64,000 bases of DNA from contig CM035311.1 of NCBI GenBank assembly GCA_002900995.3, positions 1,054,001 to 1,118,000 of the forward strand. Reading direction: 5' to 3'. Under the pieces are notes generated by a model. It did no database searches. It was not told the origin of the DNA and was given only the letters and a program-made list of their open reading frames with translations. Within the stretch, counting starts at the first letter, position 1, and each line of letters starts with the position of its first letter. Both the position numbers and the translations under genes were made by a program. The DNA is from Ganoderma boninense (taxonomy: Eukaryota; Basidiomycota; Agaricomycetes; Polyporales; Polyporaceae). This document shows, piece after piece, positions 45,049 to 57,568 of the stretch.

Positions 45049-46211
45049 ATGGATTCCCCCGCAAGCCGGCTGACTCCCCTCGAGTGAGGATGTTTGTTCC
45101 GGGTTCTACGTACCCAAAGCTAACAGAGTTTTTGCATAGGGATGATGTCCCTTTTCCGTTCGACCGACTGGACAGCGAGAGCGTGTCCGAGGCGATCACG
45201 ACGAGGTCAAGGTCGCGGAAACGCGCGGCCGCGGCTGTGGAGCCGGAGCCACGACCAACGAAGAAGCCTCGAAAGGGTAAGAAGAGCGAATCACACACGC
45301 CAAAGTACGTCAGCTTCCGGCCTGGGGGGTTGAGCATGGCCTGACACGCAACACAGCGAGCCGTCGGGTAGCGGCGGCGGCAGCAGCCAGACGCAGGCGC
45401 AGAAGATGACGGCACAGGCAGCGCGCAGACGCGCGGACCTCCTGAGCGACCCGCGCGCGAGCTTGATCGACATGTACAACGTGCAGTGTCTCAAGTGCGG
45501 GGTGAAGATCAAGCTCTCGCTCAAGGGCTTGTACGACCTGCACCACTGGGATAAGCACCGCAAGCGGTGTAACAAGTGGTCGGATGCGTATGCGGCGAAG
45601 AAGCGCGCCGAGAACTGCATCGTACGTGTCCTACGCTGCTCCTGTGGTGTTTGTGCTGCTTGCTGACGAAGGGGGGTATACAGGAGTCGTCGAGACTGTC
45701 GACACCCCCGCCGACGCCACCGTTGACGGAGGATTTCGGGACGGAGTTCACGGAGACGAGTGCCAGGAGCATCAGCCTTGCGACTCCCAGCGCGCGGTCC
45801 CCCACCCCAGAGGTAGCCGTGAAGGCGGAGAAGAAGGAGGACGAGGAGCCCGTCGCTCCCACAGCAGCAGCGGCGCCCGCGACCGACGACATCTTTTCCC
45901 CCGCTCCACCGCCGCCGCCAGCGGCAGCCATGGAGTGCTGGGAGGAGAGGAGGCGCGAGGATCCGCCACAAGTGACGGTCGTGCTCAGCTCGCACACATA
46001 CAGCGCGGCGGCGATGGCGCTCCTCCACCCCGACCTCGAGGTGTTCGACCTCAACAAGCCCCTCCCGGACGTGCCCCAGTGGTCGTGGACGGACGTCAAG
46101 CCGAGCACGACAGTGTACCGCTGCACGGAGTGGGGCCGCGGGAGCGTGCTGCTCTCCGCGGCGGACTGGGACGACTCGGATGAATGCGCTAGTCTAGCAG
46201 GTGAAGAGTGA
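45049..46211 (+). CDS. Single C-x2-C-x19-H-x3-C module protein (array gene 2)
   Basis: The start is MDSPASRLTPLE at 45049, spliced at GTGAGG to DDVPFPFDRLDSESVSEAI. A basic nuclear-localisation-like stretch follows (RSRSRKRAAAAVE, PTKKPRKGKK). The module CLKCGVKIKLSLKGLYDLHH-WDKHRKRC lies near 45487, with a basic tail NKWSDAYAAKKRAEN. A further exon is acidic and proline-rich (STPPPTPPLTED). It ends with a compact region containing DLNKPLPDVPQWSWTDVKPS and YRCTEWGRGSVLLSAADWD. The family is not recognised. The module matches those of genes 1 and 3 in exact spacing, so the genes are paralogues or share a mobile module. Confidence 0.6.
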
Positions 46212-47299
46212 TAGAGGGGGGGAGCGGAACGGAGGCCCCACGGTGCGTACACGGGGGGAGCCCTGCCTCATCCGTGCGCCTGGGGCATGCCTCTGCTACG
46301 CCTCGCGTGTGCCCCCCGCGCGCAGCGCCACGCACGTTGGGAGTGGGGTGGCGAGGCGAGGCGCGGACGGCGCAGGTGAAGGGGCGGTGACGTGGGTGCC
46401 AGCATCTATCCTATTCCATCTACGTTTTCTTTTTCTTTTTGTTTGGGACTTTTTTGGGTCGTATTGTATTTCTACGCTGATACCGTTGTCCCCTCAGACT
46501 ACCATAGGAGCATACCCTAATCGCTTGGCCGTCGTGCTGTACCAACATACTGTACGCCTACTTGCCTACTAGTGCGTAACCCCCCATGCATCGTCGACAC
46601 CCCCATGATATACCACAGTGCTATTACGAACCTTCCGAAATACACGAGGCGGTCGGTCTATCGCGCGGTCTGGATTTGGGCTTATTTGTTACCGGGGCGG
46701 GCCCCCGCGCCACTGCAGCGACCGTTCTGTAGAATCTCACAGCATACCCTTCGAGGCAGGGGCGGGGGGCACGACACAAGGACGTGCGGCCGAACCGGCA
46801 AGTCCCGAGATATCTGCTGTGGCGACGGGCAGCGTTCGAGTAACGACCTTGTCCCCTCTCATTCTGTACCCCCCAAGCACTCGGAGACAACTTGTGGACC
46901 TAGTATTTGGGAGGGGGCATCCATGGACGAGGGGGCGACCCGTCCGCCACAGGACTACAGGGTATCCTACAAGGTATGATCAGATTTGGGTCGGCCCTTG
47001 TCATTTGAGGCTCACAATAGCCTCGCCGACGCCTCCTCCCGGAATGGTATGTTATGACTCATAGTTACACTTTCCTCTTATTGCATACCTGTGCATAATG
47101 TTGACAGCGAGCGCGCTTCTCCTGTGCACGCCTCGCTCCCCGCCTCGTAACTTTTTATCAGTGTGCTTTGAAGTAGGTGCGTGCGTCGCCACTCCCACTC
47201 CCTCTCCCACTCCCTCTCCCTCCCATCCCCCGTGTGTTGTCCAATCCCCCCCTTCGCCCCCACCCCTACCCCCTTCTTTGTGAATCCTGAACGCTTCCA
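46212..47299. other. Intergenic region in the module array
   Basis: The DNA is GC-rich and then pyrimidine-rich (CCCTCTCCC runs near 47200). Overlapping ORFs of 60-148 codons on both strands have no support. No gene is called. Confidence 0.4.
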
Positions 47300-48597
47300 A
47301 TGCGTATACGAAGGTGTCTACCCCACAGGGTTCTTGAAACCGGCTCCCGCAAAATACGCTCGGAAACTGGTCTTCCTCTGCTCTGTTCTCTCAGGCCCGA
47401 CCCCTTCACAAGTCCTCTTAAGCAGGCAGCAGGCGATCCGCGTGCGAAGACATGCGCGTCCAGACGCGTCGCCGAATCCTCTACTCCCCCCGTCTCCAAT
47501 CCTTTGACAAGATGTGCTATTTCTCACCCCACCCCGCGTGATGCTGCCTCCAGCCCCGAGACTCGGGGTGCAGGCAAGAAGCGTCCGAGTCCGGTGGACG
47601 ACTGTGACGGGAACATCGACCCTTCCGCGACCACGCCGACAATGAGACCCCGGAAGAAGAGACGGCTTACTGCACCCGCTTCCCGAGCCCGCAAGGTGAA
47701 GAGGCTGCCTTTGCGAGAAGAGCTGGAGGTTCTGAGAGAGGCGCTCCCCCCCGTGATACGGTCCCACTTGGATCCTCCGCGAGATGACAAAGGGTGCGTT
47801 TACGTCTACTCCCTTTCAGAGACATCGGAGACGGGAGTTGATACGGGCTGATTCTATCATCTAGTCCCATTCCAAATGAGCGAAGGACCTTCGGCGAGTT
47901 CCTCAGATGGAAGTCCTTGTACGACGACGAAATGGTCAGTCGCATCACCGACGAGCGGCATGTGGTGTGCAAGCGTTGCGGAGATTCCTTCGCGCTCTGC
48001 CACGACACCGCCTACAACTGGTATAAGTGGGGGCGGCACCGCGAGTGGTGTATCGACCACACGGCCCCCGACTCGGACAGGGCTGAAGCAATGAAACCCC
48101 CGTCAAGTCCCGTGCTCTTGCACAATGAGCTGCTGAGGCATACCGGTCGCCCGGAGGTGGATGCACTCTTCCCGAAGACCAAGGGTGGGCCGTATTACCA
48201 GCACTCGTGGACGTATTTCGTCCCGCGTCCCGGCCAGTCGCGTCCGGACGACCCGCCGGAAGCACCAGCACCGTCCTCCTCAATCCTCTCTTCTGAGATC
48301 AGGCTGGCTGCGAGTCCTACGCATGTCCGAAAGCGATCCCGGACTGTTGAGTCCGTGACACTCCCCTCTCGACCACGAGTTCCTACACAAGAGTCTGGAA
48401 GATTTAGTTCCCCCCTCACGTACCACCGGTGTCCTTGGTGCCTCGACCATAACTTCAGAGCTGAGGAGGAGGCTGAGTGGTTTGATGGCAACATACCCAA
48501 CGGCGTGGAGCTCCTGCTTGCGGCTGCAAAGTTCGTGGAGAGCACGCATGTTCAATGCACTCAGAACATGCACTCAGTGCACTTTCCCCCGATCTGA
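47300..48597 (+). CDS. Single C-x2-C-x19-H-x3-C module protein (array gene 3)
   Basis: A reading frame from an ATG at 47300 gives a basic N-terminus (GAGKKRPSPVDD, RPRKKRRLTAPASRARK). After a short intron comes RTFGEFLRWKSLYDDEMVSR and the module CKRCGDSFALCHDTAYNWYK-WGRHREWC near 47970. The C-terminal half is Pro/Ser-rich, has another CPWCLDHNF pair, and ends NMHSVHFPPI at 48597. The module again has 19 residues between Cys and His and the W-x2-H pattern. The true start may be one of several in-frame ATGs. No known family is recognised; a nuclear protein is suggested by the basic clusters. Confidence 0.55.
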
Positions 48598-49499
48598 TAG
48601 TCAGTCATCGCAAGACGAACTGAGGCGTTGGATGCACTACAAGGCATAATCATAGCGAAACCTAGTGCCGTTCCTTCGCAATTTGCTCTGTTGTATTATT
48701 ATTATTGGGTGTATGTGTCTTCGGCTTGTCATTTTGAACATTCGTATGCATACGAACGGAGCAAATTTTGTCAGGTTTTCACCTTTCAGTTTGTCCGCCA
48801 GTGCGATGGAAGTTCCTGTCGCAGTGTCGACCTTCGCGTACTAGTACATCGGCTTAACGACCTCACCGCCACTGCTGCGCATAATTGCTGGTCTCCGTAC
48901 TAGAGCACTGTATCTCGCCACATTAATCAAGACCCAGCGACGGCTTGCACTTGTAACTTACTGCCGATAGCCTGACTCCGTGCCGTAAACGAAGCCACTG
49001 TCACCCTGCAGGGTGACGAAACCGAATGAAGGAAGCGGAACGCTGGCGCGGGAATTGCCGAACCGTCCTGCAGTACTCCCTCATCTCCGAAAACTGGAAT
49101 GGTGGCGGCGGACTCGTTCTCCTTAAGCCATCCCAATGCTTCAAACATGCCTCCTCTCTGCTTCACTATTGCGCTATCCTTTAGTACTCTCTCAAGTTGG
49201 GCTACGCAATGGGTTAGCCATGAGGACCGACACCCCAGTGGCCCTCTAGTAGCCCAGTCATTCCACCATTTTTTCACGCAGACAACTCAACATGCTCCAC
49301 GACAATTGCGGCCCACGACAGTCGCACCGGGGTTTGTACGCCCTCAGCGCTGTATGATTAATCACTAGTGTAACTCCAACAAAAGGTTCGGCATGGCGAC
49401 TCGGACGCGTATTATTCGACCGGCAGCTGCTGCTCTATTAAATCTCCCGGTGCTCTGCAGTCCCCCCCTTACAACACCCGTCCAATATTACTGTGCCAC
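48598..49499. other. Intergenic region in the module array
   Basis: A minus-strand ORF at 48927-49277 (for example KDSAIVKQRGGMFEALGWLK) reads like protein but I recognise no family and no exon partners. It may be a gene remnant. Otherwise nothing is seen. Confidence 0.3.
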
Positions 49500-50941
49500 A
49501 TGCCTACAATGACACCCAGGAAGACTCGTTCGAGAAAGCTGCCGTGAGTTGCGCTTCGATATGCCAGCCGACTGCCGGATGCCTGACCCGTGGCATGCTC
49601 TAGCGCCGAGCCTCACCAATCACCCAATCATGGTCGTGCAGGTCCCAGTCCCCCAGAGGCAATGAAGATTGACATTCCGAACCAAGGGAAGAACAACCGC
49701 AAACGTTCCTCCAACAGCGATGAAGAAACGTGCCCTACTCCTCCTCGCAAGAAGCGCGCTACCAACGCGTCTCCCCCCACCGCCGGTCGCTCCACAGTAT
49801 CCACGCGAGCCGTGCTTCGCAGGTCGACGAGGAAGGCTCCTCATCCTTCAAGGAAGGAGGCGAATGAGCCCGCTGAACCGGACTCGGGCGTCATCGTCGT
49901 CGACGACGACGGTTATCCCTACGTTGCGTACGACGATGCGCCACACCTCCATCCTCCACCTCGAAGGGGCAAGCAAAAGGAATCGGACCTGCCAGCCGGA
50001 TTTCGAGGGAAAGTCAAGGGGTATGCATCCCTCTCTCAACCTATTTACATGAAACTTGCTCATGTACAGCCAGGTGCTCTATCAAGTCCTGTTGGACGCC
50101 CACTCAGCAACGACGATGCAGGATACTCCAGACGGACGAAGCCGTGCGAGAGATCGGCTGGAAAAAGGTTCGTAAGTGGATGCAGGCCGTGCGCTGCGGA
50201 TTGTGCGGAGAGACACAAGTCCTCCGGGACCTCACGAAGGGCTGCTTCAACCTGGAACACTGGTGGCGGCACCTCCGCGTTCGCCACGGCATCAAACGGG
50301 ACGAAGAGTTCGAGGAGAAGGGCGAAGAGAAATATAAGGCGCTGCCTATGAAGGATCATGTCTGCGTAGGTCACGCCTGTGCGACATGCGGCGAGGGTGG
50401 AGAAGTCGTCCCCCGCCGCCAACAGAGCCCTTGCCCTAGACGAGCAAGAACACCATCCGTAGAACTCTCTGACCTCAGTAGCTTGTCTAGCGTTGACACC
50501 ATCCCCAGTCCCTTACGAAACTCGAGCCCCGAAATAACGTTTTGCCCTCACGTCGAACCTCTGTTGCCAGACCACACTCCTAGAGATGGATCGTTCAATG
50601 ACAATTACCCTCCTCCGCCACATTCGGCGCTCTATACCTTGGCCGATGCACGACCTCAGTATCTATATAATACCATTCCGATCCATACCACCTTCCCGAT
50701 ATCAAGTTGCCGAGATCTCCCACCACTGGACCCTCCATCGCTAAGCCCGTACATCTCACATCCCAGCTCGCACCCCACTCCTCTCAAGCGCATTCGAGTT
50801 CCCGCAATGGATGAATCCTCTTCAACGAGGAATCTCAGTACCTCGACGTCAAAGCGGAAGCGGACTAGCATCACATCGGCCACATCGACCATCTCAAGGG
50901 CCCGCTTGCCTCCCGTCACGATCGCTCAGGGTCTGTATTAG
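49500..50941 (+). CDS. Divergent Cys/His-module protein (array gene 4)
   Basis: The start is MPTMTPRKTRSRKLP at 49500, with a GTGAGT donor at 49544 and re-entry at 49604 in frame (AEPHQSPNHGRAGPSPPEAM). The first half is basic and acidic patches (RKRSSNSDEETCPTPPRKKR; VIVVDDDGYPYVAYDD). After an intron near 49995 it reads REIGWKKVRKWMQAV and a degenerate module, CGLCGETQVL...LEHWWRHLRVRH. Its spacing is 21 rather than 19, and a His stands where the others have the last Cys. The C-terminal half is Ser/Pro-rich and ends at 50941, just before the KDZ element. It seems to be the most diverged member of the array. Confidence 0.5.
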
Positions 50942-51045
50942 AAATTATAATCCACATACATTAGTTCATGTATATCCGGGAGTAAGGAGATAATCTACTA
51001 TCGCATTTTTAAATTGGCGTGTGGAGGTACCGCGTGAACCTGGTG

Positions 51046-51175
51046 GTTTGCGACAGGATTATCCTACTTCAATCACAACGAGATAACTAGACGGATAATC
51101 CAATGCTAATCCAAGTGGCTTGCAACAGGATTATCCATGTTCAATCCCATCGGCATAAAGAGAGAGATAATCTTA
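51046..51175. repeat. Left subterminal repeats of the KDZ element
   Basis: Three copies of GGATTATCC or GGATAATCC lie at 51056-51064, 51093-51101 and 51128-51136, with a GATAATC near 51166. Two of them sit in a direct repeat of about 30 bp (TTGCRACAGGATTATCC and flank) spaced 72 bp apart. They lie between the stop of array gene 4 and the transposase stop codon. Such arrays are expected as transposase binding sites. Confidence 0.6.
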
Positions 51176-51225
51176 TTCTAATTCAACATACAACAACACT
51201 AGTTAGTTCAACTTAGCGCTATCTA

Positions 51226-54200
51226 CTACTCCCGCTCGAGGGTTGCAAGCACGCCGCTCCAGGTGGTGATCTGCTTTACGTGTCGCTCTAGGTAAGGACG
51301 GATCGACTGTTCAAAAGCAACCTCAGTAGAAAGGTCAATCAACCATACAGGAAAGCACTCACCCGCGTGTGATCGAGTTGTTCTGCAGGAACGGCGGGTT
51401 TCCGGGCGGCATCATACGTTGCGCGAGCGTCTTGGGCGAGACGGTCAAACATGCATTGATGCCGCCATGCATATGCAGATTCACCAGGAGCCACATTTTG
51501 TCGTTCAGCTGCGGTCTTCCACAAGTCAGCCATGGCTGCAAACCCTCGGCTCGTAGCCCGAAACTCGGCGCAGAGGATGTTCACGGCCTCATCGTAGCGG
51601 CATTTCTCCTGCCATGCTCTGAACCATTGAGCGCGATCAACTAGGGATGCAAGTCAGCGAGGATTCAACCAGCGACACACAGGAAGCAACGCACACCACG
51701 TGGTGTATAGCGCGTGGCTGGATGTCGGCGGCTTCGTGGACTGGGCATCCTTGGCGGCAGAAGTCCCATGCGACTTGTCGACGGTATCGACACAATCCAT
51801 CACATCTTCGAAGACGGACCAAATCCAAGAACCCGAGCGGGCATGATCGCCTTGCTCCCGTGCCTTCTTGAGGTTCGCAATCTTCAAGTCGCTCGCAAGG
51901 TCGATACGTCGTAGTCGGGAGGCAGGATGGGAGTGGCCAAGTGCACTGAGAGGGCCGCGAAGCGTGATGAGTCGGTCGAAGTTGTGGTTGTACTGTCGGG
52001 CCAGCTTCTGGGTGTACGCGATGCTATGCTTGGTGACGTCATTACTGCGAACGTGGTCCGCGACAGCGTGGGCCTCCTTCTTCTCCTCGATGAACGCCGA
52101 CAAGTGTTTCACGGACTCGCGGATCCTCTCCAGCTGGTCAAAAGCTTGACCAATGCGAAGCTTGGCCTCGTAGTCGGCGAGAAGTTCAATGTCGTACGTC
52201 TTGCGTTCGTCTGGATTGAAGTCTGAAGGGAGTCCCAGGACCTCACTCTGGGATACCACCGAGGGGTGGTCATGGCGCTCGGGCTGGTACTCATCCTCGT
52301 TCTCGTTGTCAGAGTCAGAGTCAGATTCCGAGTCGGAGCTTGCAACGGTGAGGGAAGAGACGTGGGTTGGCTGCGGTGGACTTGACGTGGGTGATATACC
52401 GATTGCCAGCATACATTTGGCTTGATCATGGCGCCACTTGGTGAGTTTGATGTGCCATGCACGCCAACTGATGTGAGGTAGAGTCTTCGTGTCTACGAGC
52501 GTACCATGCTGTGCCACGTTACGTTTTTTGACATCGCGTTCCCGCAGCTCAAACCTGCGTGACCGACAAGTTCAAGACCACTCAGATAATAACATTAGCC
52601 GGAGGGACTTACAGGTCGTTCTCAAGAGCAAGCCCGGCCATCAAAAAGTCGGCGTGATCTTTCCGGACATGGATTACCGAGCGTTGCATATGCTTGTCTT
52701 CACTGGTGCGGTGCCCATCAATGAGGTCTTCATACGCTTGCTTGGCTGACGGCACTGCAGGTTTATCGTTCAGTCATGTAGGAAACAGAATGAGTAGCAT
52801 TGAAGAGACTTACAATGAGTGCGATTGACGAGAAAAGGGCTGTTACCGAAGTCCTTCTCCTTGGCATGGAAGCTGAGTGGGGTGGGAGCCTGGTTGTTGA
52901 ATGGAAGCGCAAGCCAGGCCGTCACGTTCGCAGGCCCTGCAAGAGCGCAAAGGCCCGCAAAATATCGTGTTGTTCGTCGTTGACCTTCGTACGCTTCACG
53001 CAGCTTGCGGCTGAGATGCTGCGCTGCAAAACGACCGTAAGCATACCGCTCCAGGACCACCATGATCCGGGGACGTGACTCGGAACTTACCCATGCCGAG
53101 GTTTTTCTTCCAGTTCCAAAAGTTAAACAGAGAGTTCAGCGCATCCTCGCGTCCTCCACCACTCATTTCGCGCGTGCTGAGGCCGGAAATGTTGAGCTCA
53201 GCCCAAGGAGTCTCAACGCCTTCCCCGTGAGTAAGTCCAAACCCCGCCGCGTATGCCAGAGAGTAGACGGCTTGACATAGGTCTTTATGCGCATACATGT
53301 GCATCCTCGGGAGAAGCATAAGAAGCTTCTCCACCATCGGCACAGACTCTGGGAAGAACTTGCGCCAACGTTCAACGATGTGCCGGATGGTGATACAGAT
53401 GACGTCATACGTCATCGCTTGCTCCTCGTGGTCCTCGGTACCTTGCAAGGCGGCATGCTGGGATGCATCCGAGTATATAAATCTAAACAGCGTGTCAGTC
53501 ACTGTACCAGGTGCCACATACAAATGATCAAACATACGCTTCCCCTCGGTTTGTGTTGACAACCGCTTGCGGTCGAAAACATACATGCTTGCAAGTCGTC
53601 GCGACCACACCACTGTAATCCAAAAAGCGGAACTTGGATAGTCGCTGGTGTTGACCGACTCTGAAACCATTGCACGTCGCAATCTATGGTCGCATATGGG
53701 TAAGTAAGTAAGGTCTTATACTTCTTGGTTCAGGATAAATAAAATGTACTATGATTTCTTTCGCCCATTTCTTCTGTAAGAGCGGGAGCATTTTCTCGGG
53801 GTGTATGAAGAAGCCTTCTCCCATTGCGAGGCTGCTGTCTTTGGGATCGTCGCGCTTAGCCTTCTTCTGCAGGCTGAAGTTGCCATCACATCCGAATATG
53901 ATCCGGTATATGTACCTATTCGCGCAACATTCAGATGAGGTCAGATAGGCACACTTCAATTGCACATACTTGAGATGAGGCGGTGTGGCAGTGTCCCAAT
54001 CCTGTGGCAGGTTGAACCCCGGCCAAGGGCACGTAAAGCATGGTACAGCCACACTGCGAGGATCGTGATGGGGAACAACGACACTAAGATGTCTCCCGGA
54101 TCGTTTGACCATGGCGTAATGCCTCCAGAGTCGGCCAGCGACAAGGAGCTCACGATAACGGTCCTGTCAGAGTATATCGGTTAGGAAGGGAAGCAAACAA

Positions 54201-55294
54201 ATATATAAAAGCACAGAGGCACGCACATCGACTTGGTCAGGTCGTGTGTTGTTGCCGAGACGGGCCTTGACTCGAAAAAAGTCTTGCGCGCTCTGGTGCG
54301 AGATGTCCCAGACAAGATGCCACTCCTTCATAAGTGGCTCGGTGAATGCGGTCTCCGGGCGGATGATGCTGGCAGGCCAGAGACCACTTGAGATCATCTG
54401 TTCGTAAAGTTCACCATCTTCCTCATGACAATGACACTTGTGGACGAGACAGCGATGGACTCCATTCGTGTGTACAATGACCATGCTTGTCGGCGATGTG
54501 CTTGTGCTGATAGCGGGACAGGGAAGATCATTGTGCCCAAGGTAGATTACGTGCTTGAGATACGCGAGGTCGACGGGCTCGAAGAAGCGACCATTCCAGT
54601 GTTGGATCCAATGATAATGAAGATGGCGATGGGTTTGCTCCGTGCACATGTCACATAGGGAAGGTGCTGCAGCACATTCGAGACAGCGGTAGAGTCGAAG
54701 GGCGGACTGTCTGTCACACGAACACGGAGTGCCGATGTCAGTGGCGCACTCGTGAGACATGAGCCGCTGCAAGATTGTGCTTTCGTGGGGGAGCCACTAG
54801 CTCATCTGGGAGGCGACCGTGCGTGACTGACGCAGTGGGTGAGCTTAGAAGATTTTAATGTGGTTTGTATTGAAACGCACCTTCATGCCTGTGCTTTGAG
54901 TGCCAGGAGCCTCTCTCTCTGACGTGGGAGCGTGAGACTCGACTACGGACTCGAATAGGACGTCGACGCTCGGAAGTGGAAGAGGGGTCTGAGAGTTGGT
55001 AGAGTGGTCGAGAATAGATTCCGAGACAGGAGGGAGGGTGATAGGTGTAGAACGTGGCTGGTCTTGTATAGCGATATCGATCCAGTCCGTTTCCTGGACT
55101 TCGGGCTCTGGGGATGGTGGTCGCGGACGCTTGCGGGTGGCTGGTGGATCGTGATACTCAACAGATTTCTGGACCAATTCGGCCTGTCCATCGGTGCGTA
55201 GAACGTGGCTGGAGTGATGGGCATGGGGGCGGCGTATGTCTATACCTCGGCGCACGCCGCGGGCGACACGTTTGGCAGGCCTATACATTGACAT
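51226..55294 (-). CDS. KDZ transposase with CxC2 cysteine cluster
   Basis: This multi-exon minus-strand gene starts MSMYRPAKRVARGVRRG at 55294. The N-terminal cysteine cluster has CSCDRQSALRLYRCLEC, LCDMCTEQTH and a CHCHEED region, matching the CxC2 module of KDZ transposases. The catalytic RNase H-like core follows with GCDGNFSLQKKAK (first Asp), GVVATTCKHVCF, TYDVICITI (second Asp) and GEGVETPWAELN (Glu). It continues with WNWKK, C-terminal helical parts (KLREAYEGQRRTTRYF, ISWRAWHIKLTKW), an acidic SDSESDSDSDNEDE-type linker, and a coiled tail ending LATLERE at 51226. All three acidic residues expected for catalysis are present. It would cut and join DNA at the element ends. Confidence 0.8.
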
Positions 55295-55566
55295 TGGACG
55301 AGTGGTTCAGCAGGGAAAATGGGGAGGTGATTGAAAGAAAGACGTACGCGTGTCGGGAAGAGAATTCATTATAGCATTGTGGTGAGCTGGAACCATGTCA
55401 TGACTTGGTGGCCAAAGCAACTGGAGATGGTATCTACGATATGAATGACCACAGGCAGACGCCGGCTGCAGTGGCCCGTCGAAGTATGGTCAAAGCGGTA
55501 TAAAACAAAAACATCAGAGAGCTGTGTTTTTATTGACTGCTCGTGTGTACAACATCGAAGGTAGAA

Positions 55567-57568
55567 TTACAAAGGAATTGCGTGTGGCACGATCGGCGCG
55601 CGACCAGAGTGTTCGAAGAAGGAGTTCACGTAGAATGCGACTAGTTCCTCTTCCCTCTGGATAATGACGTCGAGAGTAAGTGACGTCGTAATGGGCCCGT
55701 CGACGTAGAAAGACGCGGGCGCACGAGGCCAATGGGACAAAACGTGACGGAATGCCTCCAGATATTGTACGCGGTGAAATGGAGTAGGGCCGGCGAGTCC
55801 AGTAGGTTGTGTCGGAAGCTCGCGTACACTGTGAATTGAATGGTCAAAGAAAACGAGAGCCAGCAGTTCATCCCGTTCCGACTGATCACCAAAGCTGTTC
55901 TCATGGTTGGGAACGAGGAGGCGATCAAGAGCAAGCAGCTCATGGCGGAAGCCAAGCTCGCATACCTCCCATATTATCATGGGACAAAGCGTAGTGTCCA
56001 GGTTGGAGAGACGAGTATGGAACCACGAAACTGGTGCGGTGCTGGCAAGGTCATAATCTGCCTCTTGGAAGGCAATGCGAAAGACTGTGTGCATTTGAGC
56101 GATGCGCTGCCCGTTGCGGGTGTCGTTACTCCTGTCCACCCGACCCGTGTCCCCAAATAGAAAATTGCGCCACCACTGTGTGGGAATCTGCGCCGCGCGT
56201 GCTTGGTGAAGCTGGAGGACGTACAACCATGCAGAGCGAATGCGTAACCAGTTGTAAACATAGCGTTCTCGACGTTCAGCCGTCTGGGGTCGGAGAAACA
56301 TGGCTGGTTCCGGGATCCAATAGCCCCATATCTCATGCTGGGGACGGGCAGGCTTGGACAGGTCAACACGACTCATGACGCGCGCCCAGACATCTAATTC
56401 GGGCGGCATCCATTCGTGATGAAAAGGCAGGAATTTGTTGACACCACATACTTGAGTGCCATGGGCGCGTGCGTCTGCATACATGTCAGTGGAAAAGAAA
56501 TAGCGGAGTATCACAAACAGACTCACAAGGCTGCTTGCTGTGGCGTGGCGGAGCCGACAACGTACCACCCCGTCGTCCCGTTGACGCACTCGCGCCGAGC
56601 GCTTTGGACGGGTCTGTGCTCCGAGTCGCTTTCTGATCCTGGGGCCGGGGTGCACTATAGCCACGGTCGGTCGCGAGCAAGAACAGGACATTGCGTGAAA
56701 CATCTTGATAAGTGTGACCGCCACGGCCCATGACGTGCAGATGCTTCGGGCTAGCTAGACCACGATACAAAGCCTCTCCGCAGCCCGGGAAGATGTCGAG
56801 ACAGATGCGATCGGGTGTCGTGAGGGGAACAATAGCGCGGACTTGTGTGTTCCTCAGGATGGAGAGGTCGAGGCGAAGCCACCAGACAGGGATTCTCGCT
56901 TCAAACAGTGATTGGACCGCCCCTGGATCTGTGGTGAACGCGCCCATGAAACGCGTGCCTACAGATCGACGAGATCCGGTATTCGCCATGGCATCGTGGT
57001 AGTCCAACCATGCCTGCGTCATGAGCCAGAAGCGTTGCGTGAGGCGTACTTGCAGACAGACATCGCACCATGTGCAAGGAAATGATATCAACCTGTCGCG
57101 GGTGTGTCGCATTGCGGTGTGAAGGGACGCGAGCCTGGGGGAGGGCTCTCCAGCCAAGGAGGAAACACGGTGTGAAAGGTCATCCACAAGTGCGATGAGC
57201 GGTTGAGCTGCAGGAGGGCGGAGTAGGCCAAGGCACTTGATTACCGAACCCTCAATCAACTCAAAGTCGTGCTCCCGCGGAGACCACCAAATGGGCGATA
57301 GCCTTGCCTCGGCGTGTTCTTTTCGCAATATGGCTGATAAGAATTCGAACCCCTCGGAGAACGTCTGCGGCCACTGAATAGGGTCTACATCCCCGTATCT
57401 ACAATCGACGCGCAGAACAACATGGATAAGGCCGACTGGGGGCGTGGGGACGAAGGTCATGTTTGGCGAGGTGACGGTCCACTTGTCATCGGTCGTTTGG
57501 GAAGCAACAAGGGCGTCATTCCAATTGAGTGGGGCAGCGTCTTCATTCTGTATTTGCAATGAACCCAT
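55567..57568 (-). CDS. Conserved agaricomycete protein of unknown function in the KDZ element
   Basis: Two large minus-strand exons are joined near 56480-56730. The start chosen is the ATG MGSLQIQNEDAAPLNWND at 57568; the longer reading frame begins at GTG. Motifs include WPQTFSEGFEFLSAI, FPCTWCDVCLQVRLTQR, IPVWWLRLDLSILRN and MGRGGHTYQDVSR. Then come LPFHHEWMPPELDVWARVM, IWGYWIPEPAMFLRPQTAER, PTQWWRNFLFGDTG and VCELGFRHELLALDRLL, with the stop at 55567. I recall this protein type as widely repeated in mushroom genomes, but no domain or function is known to me. It has no signal peptide and no membrane helix. Its place directly upstream of the transposase on the same strand suggests a role in, or carriage by, the element. 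Confidence 0.6.

Noticed and set aside
48927..49277. Minus-strand open frame of 116 codons
   Set aside because: It looks protein-like in part but has no recognisable domain, no exon partners and an uncertain start; noted only as a possible remnant.
51046..51175. CRISPR-like spaced repeats
   Set aside because: Repeats are few, short, irregularly spaced and eukaryotic; they fit transposon subterminal motifs.
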